Of a stretch of DNA of 6,958 nucleotides, positions 1 through 6,957 are shown in pieces. The translations under genes were made by a program, and so were the position numbers. The notes under the pieces are model-generated. The model was not told the origin of the DNA, ran no database searches, and was given only the letters and a program-made list of their open reading frames with translations. The stretch comes from Eubacteriales bacterium. GTDB taxonomy: Bacteria > Bacillota > Clostridia > JANYKE01. The stretch lies in the NCBI GenBank assembly GCA_025361685.1, contig JANYKE010000235.1, positions 1-6,958 of the forward strand, written 5' to 3'. Position 1 is the stretch's first letter. The number at the start of each line of letters is the position of its first letter.

Positions 1-350
1 TGAGAATTTATTTTTTCTGTTATACTGTCTGAAAATGCATCGCGGTCAACCGCAAGTGCTCCACCTGCCGGCACAGCTGTTTCATCTGCGCAAGCGATAA
101 TCAGCGAACCCAATATTCTCATTTCTTCTTTCAGTAATCCGCATGCATTCTCAATAGCATTGCCTTTTAAAGAATTACTGCATACAAGTTCTCCAAAACC
201 GTCATAGCTGTGCGCCGGTGATTTGCGAATTTTTTTCATCTCGTGCAGCACGACCGGAACTCCCAACAGTGCACATTGCCATGCGGCCTCACAGCCCGCA
301 AGTCCTGCTCCTATAATATGAACAGCATTTTCAACCTTACTGTCATTCAT
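1..350 (-). CDS. trmFO: TrmFO, folate/FAD-dependent tRNA (uracil-54-C5)-methyltransferase, N-terminal part
   Basis: Partial gene: 116 codons of the N-terminus are present and the rest lies beyond the left edge. The family methylates U54 in the T-loop of tRNA, using methylenetetrahydrofolate as carbon donor and reduced FAD, in the cytoplasm. Visible in the sequence: a dinucleotide-binding glycine motif near the N-terminus ([13 protein letters not shown], about residues 12-24), then [24 protein letters not shown] and [15 protein letters not shown], all hallmark stretches of TrmFO. They separate it from the related MnmG. The ATG at 350-348 is chosen because AAGGA (361-357) sits 6 bases upstream. 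The start overlaps the end of topA by 8 bases (ATGAATGA), so translation is probably coupled to topA and the gene probably shares its transcript. The topA-trmFO order is standard in Firmicutes. Confidence 0.93.
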   Translation of the reverse strand, partial: MNDSKVENAVHIIGAGLAGCEAAWQCALLGVPVVLHEMKKIRKSPAHSYDGFGELVCSNSLKGNAIENACGLLKEEMRILGSLIIACADETAVPAGGALAVDRDAFSDSITEKINS

Positions 351-2472
351 CCTCGTTCCTTGTCCTTGCTTGTGTTTCCGTGTAATCACAATCAGGGTTA
401 CTGCAATGCAAAATTATATTCTTGCCCGCATTCTTCTGCAATAAGAACTTGCCGCACTTCGGACAATCTTTTTTGGCCGGCATGTCCCAAGACATAAATC
501 CACACTCGGGATTCTTACTGCAGCCAAGATAATATTTGCCCTTCTTTGTCTTCTTAATGAGCACATTCTCACCGCACAACGGACATGAAACTCCCGCTTC
601 AATTAAAATCGGTTTCGCATTTCTACACTCGGGGAATCCGGGACATGCCATAAACTTGCCATACTTTCCAATCTTAATGACCATGTTGCGTCCGCACTTT
701 TCGCAGATAACATCTGTCTCTTCATCCTTCAATTCAATTTTCTCAATTGCTTCCTCTGCCTTGCCAAGATTATCCATAAATGGTCCGTAAAAATCTTCAA
801 CAACCTGGACCCATTCAACTTCGCCCATCTCAACTTCGTCAAGTTTCTGTTCCATTGTTGCGGTAAATTTTGCATCAACAATTTGTGCAAAATTATTTTT
901 CATAATGCCGTCAACTATTATTCCAAGTTCCGTCGGATACAGAAACTTTTTTTCTTTTGCGACATATCCCCGCGCGAGTATTGTTCCGATTGTCGGAGCA
1001 TATGTGCTTGGACGTCCGATGCCTTCTTCCTCAAGATCCTTGACCAAGGTTGCTTCGGTGTATCTCGAAGGAGGCTGCGTAAATTTTTGCTCATGTGTAA
1101 TCTTTTTAAAATCCAGTTCTTCGCCTTGTTCAAGCGGAGGCATCATTACATCCTTATCATCCTCTTCGGCAGCCTCTTCATTCTCATTGCTGCTCGCATC
1201 CGTACCCTCAACATACACAGCTAAAAATCCTTTGAACTTTATCTTTGAACCATTGGCTTTAAACACGTGTTTGTTTACTTCGATACTTGCATTAACCGTA
1301 TCGTAAACAGCCGAAGCCATTTGACTCGCAACAAACCTTTCCCAAATTAATTTATACAATCTCAACTGATCTCTTGAAAGAAATGAAGCGATTTTTGTTG
1401 GTTCATATTCCACATCTGACGGTCTGATTGCTTCATGTGCATCTTGGGTATTAGCTTTTTTCTTTGCTACGCGCGCTTCGCCTCCGACATAAGCCTCGCC
1501 ATATTTCTCAGCAATGAATGCCTTGGCCTTAGCTTGATGCTCGACTGAAATTCTTGTTGAGTCTGTCCTCATATATGTAATAAGTCCGACCTGTTCACCG
1601 TTGAACAGCGGAACGCCTTCATACAACTGTTGTGCGATTATCATTGTTTTGCTTGTGGAAAATCCCATCTTACGCGAGGCTTCCTGTTGTAATGTACTTG
1701 TAATAAAAGGAAACGGAGCTTGCTTTTTCTTTTCAATCTCCTTCACATCTTTAACAGTATATTTTTGACCCTTGATATCACTTAAAACTTTATCTGCATC
1801 TTCCTTGGATTTAAGTGCAGTCTTCTTATTCTCGTAGCCGTGATATTTTGCATCAAATTCTTTTTTATCATTAAACTTAGAAAGTCTTGCGGTCAAATTC
1901 CAATATTCTTCAGGAATAAAACCTTCAATCTTTTCTTCTCTCTTGCAAACAAATCTTGATGCAACGGATTGCACACGACCTGCGCTCAAACCTTTTTTGA
2001 CTTTCTTCCATAATAATGGACTAATCTTGTATCCCACTATTCTGTCAAGAATTCTTCTGCCCTGTTGAGCATTGACCAGATTCATATCAATTGCACGCGG
2101 TTCTTTAATGGCATTTTTAACCGCATCTTTTGTTATTTCATTAAATGTAATTCGGCATTTTTTGCCTTCTGCTATTCCCAGTATAAACGCGAGATGCCAC
2201 GAAATTGCTTCGCCCTCTCTGTCAGGGTCAGTTGCGAGGAAAACATGTTTTGCTGCTGCAGCTTCCTTCTTAAGCTTCTTGACAATGTCTGCTCTGCCTT
2301 TAACAGTTATATATTTTGGAGCAAATTTATTGTCGACATCAACGCCGAGTGTACTCTTTGGCAAATCCCTAAAATGTCCCATGGAGGCTTCTATCTTGTA
2401 GTCCTTACCCAGAAATTTCCCTATGGTCTTGGTCTTGGCAGGGGACTCAACAATGATTAAATTCTTTGCCAT
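343..2472 (-). CDS. topA: DNA topoisomerase I (type IA)
   Basis: Complete 709-residue type IA topoisomerase, which relaxes negatively supercoiled DNA by Mg-dependent single-strand cleavage and passage. The TOPRIM domain fills about residues 1-115, with Glu9 in IIVESPAKT and the acidic triad D82/D84/E86 in [15 protein letters not shown] lies at 163-169. The catalytic tyrosine is Y300 in [12 protein letters not shown], with R302 beside it, and DAHEAIRPS follows at 344-352. A strongly acidic, low-complexity stretch (about 424-442) interrupts the core. The C-terminus carries three four-cysteine zinc ribbons: C590/C593/C610/C616, C630/C633/C651/C657 and C670/C673/C690/C695. Length and layout are typical for Clostridia. 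The ATG at 2472 is the natural start ([10 protein letters not shown]); a GGAG at 2486-2483 lies 10 bases upstream, a slightly long spacing. A near-consensus promoter lies about 60 bases upstream, so topA can be transcribed apart from dprA. trmFO starts inside its 3' end. Confidence 0.98.
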   Translation of the reverse strand: MAKNLIIVESPAKTKTIGKFLGKDYKIEASMGHFRDLPKSTLGVDVDNKFAPKYITVKGRADIVKKLKKEAAAAKHVFLATDPDREGEAISWHLAFILGIAEGKKCRITFNEITKDAVKNAIKEPRAIDMNLVNAQQGRRILDRIVGYKISPLLWKKVKKGLSAGRVQSVASRFVCKREEKIEGFIPEEYWNLTARLSKFNDKKEFDAKYHGYENKKTALKSKEDADKVLSDIKGQKYTVKDVKEIEKKKQAPFPFITSTLQQEASRKMGFSTSKTMIIAQQLYEGVPLFNGEQVGLITYMRTDSTRISVEHQAKAKAFIAEKYGEAYVGGEARVAKKKANTQDAHEAIRPSDVEYEPTKIASFLSRDQLRLYKLIWERFVASQMASAVYDTVNASIEVNKHVFKANGSKIKFKGFLAVYVEGTDASSNENEEAAEEDDKDVMMPPLEQGEELDFKKITHEQKFTQPPSRYTEATLVKDLEEEGIGRPSTYAPTIGTILARGYVAKEKKFLYPTELGIIVDGIMKNNFAQIVDAKFTATMEQKLDEVEMGEVEWVQVVEDFYGPFMDNLGKAEEAIEKIELKDEETDVICEKCGRNMVIKIGKYGKFMACPGFPECRNAKPILIEAGVSCPLCGENVLIKKTKKGKYYLGCSKNPECGFMSWDMPAKKDCPKCGKFLLQKNAGKNIILHCSNPDCDYTETQARTRNEDE

Positions 2473-2531
2473 ACAATGTTTTCTCCAATCAGCCGATTAT
2501 TTTTCATACAATATTCACGTTACAATTTTAT

Positions 2532-2560
2532 ACTATATATAATGTAAAACGAATTGTCAA
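2532..2560 (-). promoter_or_regulatory. sigma-A-type promoter for topA-trmFO
   Basis: On the minus strand TTGACA (2560-2555, 6/6 to consensus) is followed by exactly 17 bases and then TATAGT (2537-2532, 5/6). The expected transcription start is near 2525, giving a leader of about 53 bases before the topA ATG. It lies in the non-coding gap between dprA and topA and points at topA, so topA and trmFO probably have their own start besides any read-through from comM-dprA. Confidence 0.75.
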
Positions 2561-2612
2561 TGTGGCAGAAATCATTTTTTCGATTCGTTTATCACATCAC
2601 CTTTACTTTCAT

Positions 2613-2636
2613 GCTAATATCATAAACTATATTAGC
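2613..2636. repeat. Perfect 8-bp inverted repeat upstream of the topA promoter
   Basis: GCTAATAT (2613-2620) and ATATTAGC (2629-2636) are perfect inverted copies separated by 8 bases. The repeat lies about 53 bases upstream of the topA -35 box and about 55 bases past the dprA stop. Neither side carries a run of T in the direction of transcription and the stem is AT-rich, so it does not look like an intrinsic terminator. A protein-binding site is possible, but its function is unknown. The remainder of the 2473-2690 gap holds no gene that I can support. Confidence 0.45.
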
Positions 2637-2690
2637 GCGAAAATAAATATGCGGAATAGATTTTATACCTTAGGTGATAGGTTAATTGTA

Positions 2691-3830
2691 TTAATACTGT
2701 GGGTGATAGCGTCCTCCGGGCGAAGCGGAGATGAGTCCTCTCAGCTCAAGCTCGAAAACTGCATTGGCTAATTCAACATATGAAAGTCCTGTTCGCATTG
2801 CCAACTCGTCGATATTCGTTGAAGCTGCCAGAATTTGTTTGTAAACATCTCCAACATTTTTGCTTAAATTCACAACCTCCTTAATTAGTTTTCGTTGCAC
2901 CATTTGAGTAAACATTTCTTCCTTTTGATCTTTTTCTCTATATTCATTTAATATATCTTCCGCATTTCTAACAAGTATTGCGCCGTCCTTCAATAGACTA
3001 TTTGTTCCTCTGCTCTTTATGCTGTAAATATTTCCGGGCACGGCAAATACGTCTCGCCCTTGATCATTTGCAGCCTTAGCAGTAATAAGCGAGCCGCCTG
3101 TCTCAGCACTTTCAACAACAACTAGTCCTTTGCACATCCCACTGATTATTCTGTTTCGGCAAGGAAAATTTTCTTTCAACGGACTGACGTTTGGCAAATA
3201 TTCTGTTATGACAGCACCTCTTTGCGCAATTTCTTGGAAAAGAAATCTGTTGCTGTACGGATATATTTTATTTAGTCCGGATCCGAGTACTGCAATTGTT
3301 TTTCCTTCTTCATACGCAAGGCATCCTTTGTGTGCTTGTGTGTCAATACCCTCTGCCATTCCGCTTACTATTGTGACTCCTGCTGCTGCCAAATCTTTGG
3401 CAATCTCGAATGCTACGCGCCTTCCGTACTCGCTCCCACTCCTTGTACCAACAATTCCAATACAAAAATCATCTTTTGTTAACTCTCCCTTAACAAACAA
3501 AACCATAGGCGCTGAAGCAATATTTTTTAACAAAACAGGAAAGTTGTCGTCGTCCTGCGTAACTAATTTGATATTTTTACTTTTGACATCTTCTAAAATA
3601 ACTTTTGCTTTCTCGCGATTTTCAATGCTGCATATTTCATCTGCCATATTTGGTATGCTTTTATGTATAGCATCTTCACCTGTGAAAACTGTTTTCTTAA
3701 GATATCGTTCAATTGTTTTTCTGCTTGCATGCCATAAACTTTCAGGTCCCCTTGCTATTTCAGTTAGCGCGTGCTGTCTGATCGGTCCGATTCCTTTAAG
3801 CAGAGATAGCCATATCCAATATAATTCCAT
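2691..3830 (-). CDS. dprA: DNA-processing protein DprA (Smf)
   Basis: Complete 379-residue DprA. The family binds incoming single-stranded DNA in the cytoplasm during natural transformation and loads RecA on it. It is also kept in many bacteria not known to be competent. Layout: an N-terminal helical, helix-hairpin-helix-like region (about 1-80, LLKGIGPIRQ at 10-19), then the Rossmann-like DprA core with VGTRSGSEYGR (127-137), SGMAEGID (156-163), RNRIISG (225-231), ETGGSLITA (243-251), VFAVPGN (261-267) and GTNSLLKDGA (275-284). A winged-helix domain sits at the C-terminus (about 327-375). The ATG at 3830 has a full AGGAGG (3841-3836) 5 bases upstream, and only 14 bases separate it from the comM stop, so it is very likely cotranscribed with comM. 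No clear intrinsic terminator follows the stop, so read-through into topA is possible. Confidence 0.97.
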   Translation of the reverse strand: MELYWIWLSLLKGIGPIRQHALTEIARGPESLWHASRKTIERYLKKTVFTGEDAIHKSIPNMADEICSIENREKAKVILEDVKSKNIKLVTQDDDNFPVLLKNIASAPMVLFVKGELTKDDFCIGIVGTRSGSEYGRRVAFEIAKDLAAAGVTIVSGMAEGIDTQAHKGCLAYEEGKTIAVLGSGLNKIYPYSNRFLFQEIAQRGAVITEYLPNVSPLKENFPCRNRIISGMCKGLVVVESAETGGSLITAKAANDQGRDVFAVPGNIYSIKSRGTNSLLKDGAILVRNAEDILNEYREKDQKEEMFTQMVQRKLIKEVVNLSKNVGDVYKQILAASTNIDELAMRTGLSYVELANAVFELELRGLISASPGGRYHPQY

Positions 3831-3844
3831 TAAATCCTCCTGCT

Positions 3845-5392
3845 TTATATTTCTCTAAGTATTCTGTTTTTTTCAAAGGAACGGTATTGTATTGATTCAG
3901 TAATGTGACTGCACTCAATGCTTTCACTTCCCTCGAGATCTGCAATGGTTCGCGCTACCTTGAGAATTTTATCGTGCGCACGTGCGCTGAGTTTGAACTT
4001 CTCGAAAGATCTGCGCAAAATATCTTCGCCATCCTGTGTGAGCTTGCAATACTTTTCAAGCATAGCAGGATAAAGCTCGCTGTTCGAAAAAATACCGTTT
4101 CCTTTGTATCTGTCGTTCTGAATTTTTCTTGCTTTGTTAACCCGCTTTTTAATCACCTCTGATTTTTCAACATTTACATTCTTACAATTAATCTCATCAT
4201 ATTCTAGCGACAAAATTTCAACCTGCAAATCCATTCTGTCGAGAAGTGGTTTGCTAATCCTTCTGAAATAGGTTCTGACTTCATGGGGAGTGCAGGTGCA
4301 TAGAGTGTCATCGTCAAAATACTTGCCACAATTACATGGGTTAGCTGCCATAACAATCATAGGCTTCGCAGGAAATGTGACTGAAGAAATCGCGCGGGAA
4401 ATTGTAACCTTGCCATCTTCAATCGGCTGCCGAAGCGAATCCAAAACTTCCTTCTTGAATTCCGGAGCCTCATCTAAAAACAATACCCCGTAGTGCGCGA
4501 GACTCACCTCTCCCGGTTTGGGATATCGCCCACCGCCGACCACACTTGCAGTTGTGCTTGTGTGATGCGGACTTCTGAAAGGTCTGGAATTAATGAATGG
4601 CATTTCATTATTTATAAGTCCGGCAATGCTGTATATCTTTGTAATCTCAACGCACTCTTCATAGGAAATATCAGGCAGAATTGTACACAGTCGTTTTGCC
4701 AACATTGTCTTACCTGATCCCGGGCTGCCCACCATCATACAGTTGTGGGCTCCTGCCGCTGCGATCTCCAGCGCCCGCTTCGCTTTAAGCTGCCCCTTGA
4801 CCTCAGCAAAATCAAACAGATAATCATGATCTTGAAAATACCTATTACATCTATCACCCCTGATAACCTGAATCTCCCTAACCTCATTCAGATGCAGAAC
4901 TATCTCCGACAAAGTCTCAACGGGATATATGTCCACATCTTCAACAAGACACGCCTCCCGCAGATTATCCTTAGGCACAACCAGCTTCGTAATATTTTGC
5001 TCGCGGGCGCTCAAGATCATCGGCAGTATCCCCTTAACCGGACGCACCCTTCCATCCAGTGACAGTTCGCCCACAAAAATATAGTCATCCAGAATGTATT
5101 CCCGGTTAATCTGCCCCCAAGCGCTTAAGATTCCAATTGCAATCGGCAGATCAAACATCGGTCCTTCCTTGCGGACTCCAGCCGGCGCCATATTGACCAC
5201 AATGTGCCGCGTTGGAAAATCCAAGCCTGAATTTCGTATCGCGGCACGCACGCGTTCCTTCGCCTCCCTAACCGCCATGTCTCCCAGACCCACAATATCA
5301 AAGGTTGGTATGCCACCTTTTATATCTGTCTCAATTTCAATAATATATCCATTCACACCTTCAAATCCGCAGCTCTTTATTAGTGAAAACAT
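3845..5392 (-). CDS. comM: ComM/YifB family AAA+ ATPase (Mg chelatase-like)
   Basis: Complete 515-residue ComM/YifB protein. Studied ComM is a hexameric helicase that drives branch migration of recombination intermediates in natural transformation; its role here is inferred from family membership. An N-terminal ChlI/Lon-S16-like domain covers about 20-170 (FDIVGLGDMAVREAKERV, PAGVRKEGPMFDLPIA, FVGELSLDG). The AAA+ module has Walker A GSPGSGKT (222-229), FRSPHHTSTTASVVGGG (272-288), Walker B LFLDE (304-308), the family cysteines C353/C355/C365/C367 and an arginine motif LLDRMDL (383-389). A Mg-chelatase C-terminal helical domain runs from about 415 to 510. The ATG at 5392 matches the usual family start; AAGGAG (5409-5404) lies 11 bases upstream, a rather long spacing. 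It is the first gene of the leftward block, since the next gene to the right is divergent. Confidence 0.97.
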   Translation of the reverse strand: MFSLIKSCGFEGVNGYIIEIETDIKGGIPTFDIVGLGDMAVREAKERVRAAIRNSGLDFPTRHIVVNMAPAGVRKEGPMFDLPIAIGILSAWGQINREYILDDYIFVGELSLDGRVRPVKGILPMILSAREQNITKLVVPKDNLREACLVEDVDIYPVETLSEIVLHLNEVREIQVIRGDRCNRYFQDHDYLFDFAEVKGQLKAKRALEIAAAGAHNCMMVGSPGSGKTMLAKRLCTILPDISYEECVEITKIYSIAGLINNEMPFINSRPFRSPHHTSTTASVVGGGRYPKPGEVSLAHYGVLFLDEAPEFKKEVLDSLRQPIEDGKVTISRAISSVTFPAKPMIVMAANPCNCGKYFDDDTLCTCTPHEVRTYFRRISKPLLDRMDLQVEILSLEYDEINCKNVNVEKSEVIKKRVNKARKIQNDRYKGNGIFSNSELYPAMLEKYCKLTQDGEDILRRSFEKFKLSARAHDKILKVARTIADLEGSESIECSHITESIQYRSFEKNRILREI

Positions 5393-5422
5393 ATTTGTCT
5401 TTACTCCTTATACGATTGGCCA

Positions 5423-5447
5423 CCGCCTGCGCCTAAGCAACAGGCGG
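5423..5447. repeat. GC-rich hairpin in the comM leader
   Basis: CCGCCTG (5423-5429) and CAGGCGG (5441-5447) form a perfect 7-bp stem around an 11-base loop. The hairpin ends 13 bases before the comM Shine-Dalgarno sequence. It stands out as GC-rich in an AT-rich intergenic region. No T-run follows on either strand, so it is unlikely to be an intrinsic terminator. It may shape the 5' end of the comM messenger, although no direct pairing with the ribosome binding site is visible. Confidence 0.5.
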
Positions 5448-5471
5448 CAGTATTGACAAAATCAACAGCAC
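5433..5471 (-). CDS. Possible 12-residue leader peptide upstream of comM
   Basis: A GTG at 5471-5469 opens a short frame encoding MLLILSILPPVA and ending in TAG at 5435-5433. A strong Shine-Dalgarno sequence, GGGAGG (5483-5478), lies 6 bases upstream, better placed than that of comM itself. The stop codon falls in the loop of the hairpin at 5423-5447, so a translating ribosome would open the upstream arm. The peptide is hydrophobic and has a Pro-Pro pair. This arrangement resembles translated leaders of attenuated genes, but chance is quite possible for so short a frame. Confidence 0.25.
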   Translation of the reverse strand: MLLILSILPPVA

Positions 5472-5498
5472 GCTTCACCTCCCAACCGTTGAGACTAA

Positions 5499-5527
5499 AT
5501 TGTGCACCTTGTCACGCCACTTGTAAA
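5499..5527 (-). promoter_or_regulatory. Candidate promoter for comM-dprA
   Basis: On the minus strand TTTACA (5527-5522, 5/6 to the -35 consensus), 17 bases, then CACAAT (5504-5499, 4/6 to the -10 consensus). The start would fall near 5492, giving a leader of about 100 bases that contains the short peptide frame and the hairpin. It is the best-spaced candidate I found on this strand, but the -10 box is weak. Confidence 0.35.
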
Positions 5528-5569
5528 CACAATCACAATAAAAGACATAAACCAACATTTTTCTGCCAA

Positions 5570-5598
5570 TTGCGAGCACAAAAAATTTGTTGTACAAT
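5570..5598 (+). promoter_or_regulatory. Sigma-A-type promoter for the isomerase gene
   Basis: TTGCGA (5570-5575, 4/6), a 17-base spacer, then TACAAT (5593-5598, 5/6). The expected transcription start is near 5605, about 20 bases before the first ATG, giving a very short leader. A second TACAAT follows at 5602-5607 but has no matching -35 box. The promoter is divergent from comM; no gene that I can support lies between the two. Confidence 0.55.
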
Positions 5599-5614
5599 GA
5601 ATACAATATGAATC

Positions 5615-5623
5615 GGGTGGGGG
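5615..5623 (+). promoter_or_regulatory. G-rich ribosome binding site of the isomerase gene
   Basis: GGGTGGGGG is the only purine-rich element before the isomerase. It ends 1 base before the ATG at 5625 but 7 bases before the in-frame ATG at 5631. The spacing favours 5631 as the true start (MILGAQAYTIR), which also fits the usual short N-terminus of the family. Confidence 0.45.
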
Positions 5624-5624
5624 A

Positions 5625-6488
5625 ATGAAAATGATATTAGGTGCACAAGCATATACGATTAGAAAATATGCTCAAACTCCGGAGGATATTGAAGCATCAT
5701 TTAAAAAATTGTCGGACATAGGATACACAAGTATTCAAGTTTCCGGCTTCGGTGAATTTGATCCGGCATGGCTTAACGAAGTCGCAGCAAAATATGAAAT
5801 GAAAATCGCGGTTACTCATTACAACGCCAAGCGAATTCTCGAAGATACTGACAATGTCGCAAAAGAGCATTTACAATTCGGATGCAAAAATGTCGGCATT
5901 GGTGCAATGCCGGACGAATATAACGACGGAACATTGCCAAGTGTGCGTCGCCTAATAAGTGAATATAGCGAGGCTGCCAGAAAACTTCAGCAGTATGGAA
6001 TAAAACTTCATTATCATAATCATCAATTTGAATTTGAAAAGTTTGACGGACTTGTAGTGTATGACGTATTGCTAAACGAGACTGTTCCTGAACTCTGGGG
6101 ATTTATTCCGGACACATATTGGATTCAGTACGCCGGCCGCTGCCCTTCAAAACAAATCGAAGCTATGAAGAATCGCATTGTCGCCTGCCATCTAAAAAAC
6201 ATGATTGTTCATCGTGAAGACGGTCTGCGTATGGTGGCAATCGGTGAAGGCAATTTGTACTGGGATGAAATACTTGACGCATGCGAAGTGGCAAATGTCG
6301 AATACCTCATGGTCGAGCAAGATCACACATACGACAAGAACCCATTTGACGAGTTGAAAATTAGTTTTGATTATATAAAAATGGAGCCACTGCAACCTTT
6401 ATTGCTTCGACCGGTGAATCGCCTGGCAGCAATCGTCTTGAGATTTCGGGCGACCGCGGGAAAATTGTTGTTGAGGATGACAAGATAA
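5625..6488 (+). CDS. Sugar phosphate isomerase/epimerase family TIM-barrel protein with altered C-terminus
   Basis: A 287-codon frame. The first ~252 residues match the AP-endonuclease-2-like sugar isomerase/epimerase family (COG1082), metal-dependent TIM barrels that isomerise or epimerise sugars or inositol derivatives; the substrate cannot be told here. Visible: N-terminal LGAQAYTIR, the strand LHYHNHQFEFE (128-138), DTYWIQYAG (163-171), CHLKN (188-192), GEGNLYWDEIL (207-217) and MVEQD (229-233). D163, H189 and E231 are candidate metal ligands. The normal family end is a few residues after SFDYIK (247-252). Here the frame instead runs 34-35 codons, with a basic tail, through DNA that encodes an oxidoreductase in another frame, so the native stop has been lost. 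The barrel looks intact and may still fold. Start uncertain: ATG 5631 is better spaced from the G-rich ribosome binding site. It has its own promoter and is transcribed away from comM. Confidence 0.82.
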   Translation: MKMILGAQAYTIRKYAQTPEDIEASFKKLSDIGYTSIQVSGFGEFDPAWLNEVAAKYEMKIAVTHYNAKRILEDTDNVAKEHLQFGCKNVGIGAMPDEYNDGTLPSVRRLISEYSEAARKLQQYGIKLHYHNHQFEFEKFDGLVVYDVLLNETVPELWGFIPDTYWIQYAGRCPSKQIEAMKNRIVACHLKNMIVHREDGLRMVAIGEGNLYWDEILDACEVANVEYLMVEQDHTYDKNPFDELKISFDYIKMEPLQPLLLRPVNRLAAIVLRFRATAGKLLLRMTR

Positions 6489-6790
6489 AATTCTGGGAAT
6501 TGAAAACTTCCGAGCGCGAATATAATCTTACAAGCAAAAAGTTTTTCGGTTCGATTGATTCAACATACAGTGAGATTGTTCCTTACGAAGTCGAGGATGA
6601 TCACATTATTATATTGCAAAATTTTACCAATGCAATTTTGAACGGCGAAGAGCTGATTGCTCCCGGCGTTGAAGGTATAAATGGTTTGACTATTTCAAAT
6701 GCTATTCATCTTTCGGATTGGCTTGGAGAAACTGTTACGCTTCCAATTGACAAGGAAAAATTTTATGAGATTTTGAAATCAAAATTTTAA
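6371..6790 (+). pseudogene. Gfo/Idh/MocA oxidoreductase, C-terminal remnant
   Basis: From about 6380 the frame offset by -1 from the isomerase reads NGATATFIASTGESPGS, RLEISGDRGKIVVEDDKIKF, then NFTNAILNGEELIAPG and EGINGLTISNAIHLSDW, ending at TAA 6788-6790. This is the C-terminal alpha/beta domain end of a Gfo/Idh/MocA sugar dehydrogenase. About 137 residues remain of a family usually 330-400 long. The N-terminal NAD(P)-binding Rossmann fold and the EKP-type catalytic motif are absent, because the isomerase occupies the DNA immediately upstream. A TGA at 6368-6370 closes the frame, so only 6371 onward is open. A TTG at 6500 could serve as a start, but what follows is too short to be an enzyme. 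The remnant shows no internal stop, so the loss may be recent. Gfo/Idh/MocA enzymes often sit beside such isomerases in sugar operons. Confidence 0.85.
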
Positions 6791-6957
6791 GCAGAAAAAT
6801 ATTCTGCAACAAATCCCATTAACATGTGACCTGCTATTTCGTCAACAAATTTATTGAAATCTATACTTGCCGAATGGTCTGCTTTGTCTGATACAACGCG
6901 GGCTACTAATATTTGAATATCATTTTCAAAACATACCTGAGCCGCCGCCGCACTTTC
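6787..6957 (-). CDS. 5'-methylthioadenosine/S-adenosylhomocysteine nucleosidase, C-terminal end
   Basis: Partial gene: the last 56 residues, cut by the right edge. The family hydrolyses MTA and SAH to adenine plus methylthioribose or S-ribosylhomocysteine, recycling products of SAM-dependent reactions. The visible part has ESAAAAQVCFEN, whose first Glu fits the ribose-binding Glu of the ME(S/A) motif, then LVARVVSDKADHSA, whose SD holds the catalytic Asp of the family, then an IDFNKFVDEIAGH helix. A related purine nucleoside phosphorylase-fold member is possible, but SDKAD favours the nucleosidase (mtnN/pfs). Its TAA stop (6789-6787) interlocks with the TAA of the plus-strand remnant (6788-6790): the two genes converge and overlap by 4 bases, with no terminator between them. 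Confidence 0.8.
   Translation of the reverse strand, partial: ESAAAAQVCFENDIQILVARVVSDKADHSASIDFNKFVDEIAGHMLMGFVAEYFSA

Noticed and set aside
883..1306. Two overlapping plus-strand open frames of 113 and 133 codons
   Set aside because: Both are antisense to the conserved core of topA and show Ser/Ile/Phe-rich shadow composition without motifs.
2688..2697. Palindrome GTATTAATAC over the dprA stop codon
   Set aside because: A 10-base AT-rich palindrome with no loop or T-run; expected by chance and not a terminator.
2673..2709. Two copies of GGTGATAG (2673-2680 and 2702-2709)
   Set aside because: Only 8 bases, and the second copy codes for the C-terminal end of DprA; too short to claim as a repeat element.
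2466..2771. Plus-strand open frame of 101 codons over the topA-dprA gap
   Set aside because: It runs antisense into the end of dprA, has no ribosome binding site, no recognisable motif and a composition that looks like translated AT-rich spacer; the topA promoter lies inside it on the other strand.
3130..3858. Plus-strand open frame of 242 codons
   Set aside because: Entirely antisense to dprA, whose full set of family motifs is on the minus strand; no promoter or ribosome binding site and no protein family pattern.
5405..5512. Minus-strand frame reading NGWEVKRAVDFVNTAACC and ending just at the comM ribosome binding site
   Set aside because: Open for only about 35 codons after an in-frame TGA, no ATG, no family I recognise. 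It might be the eroded end of an older upstream gene, but chance is as likely.
6192..6395. Minus-strand open frame of 67 codons opposite the isomerase
   Set aside because: Antisense shadow of well-supported isomerase codons, with no ribosome binding site or motif.
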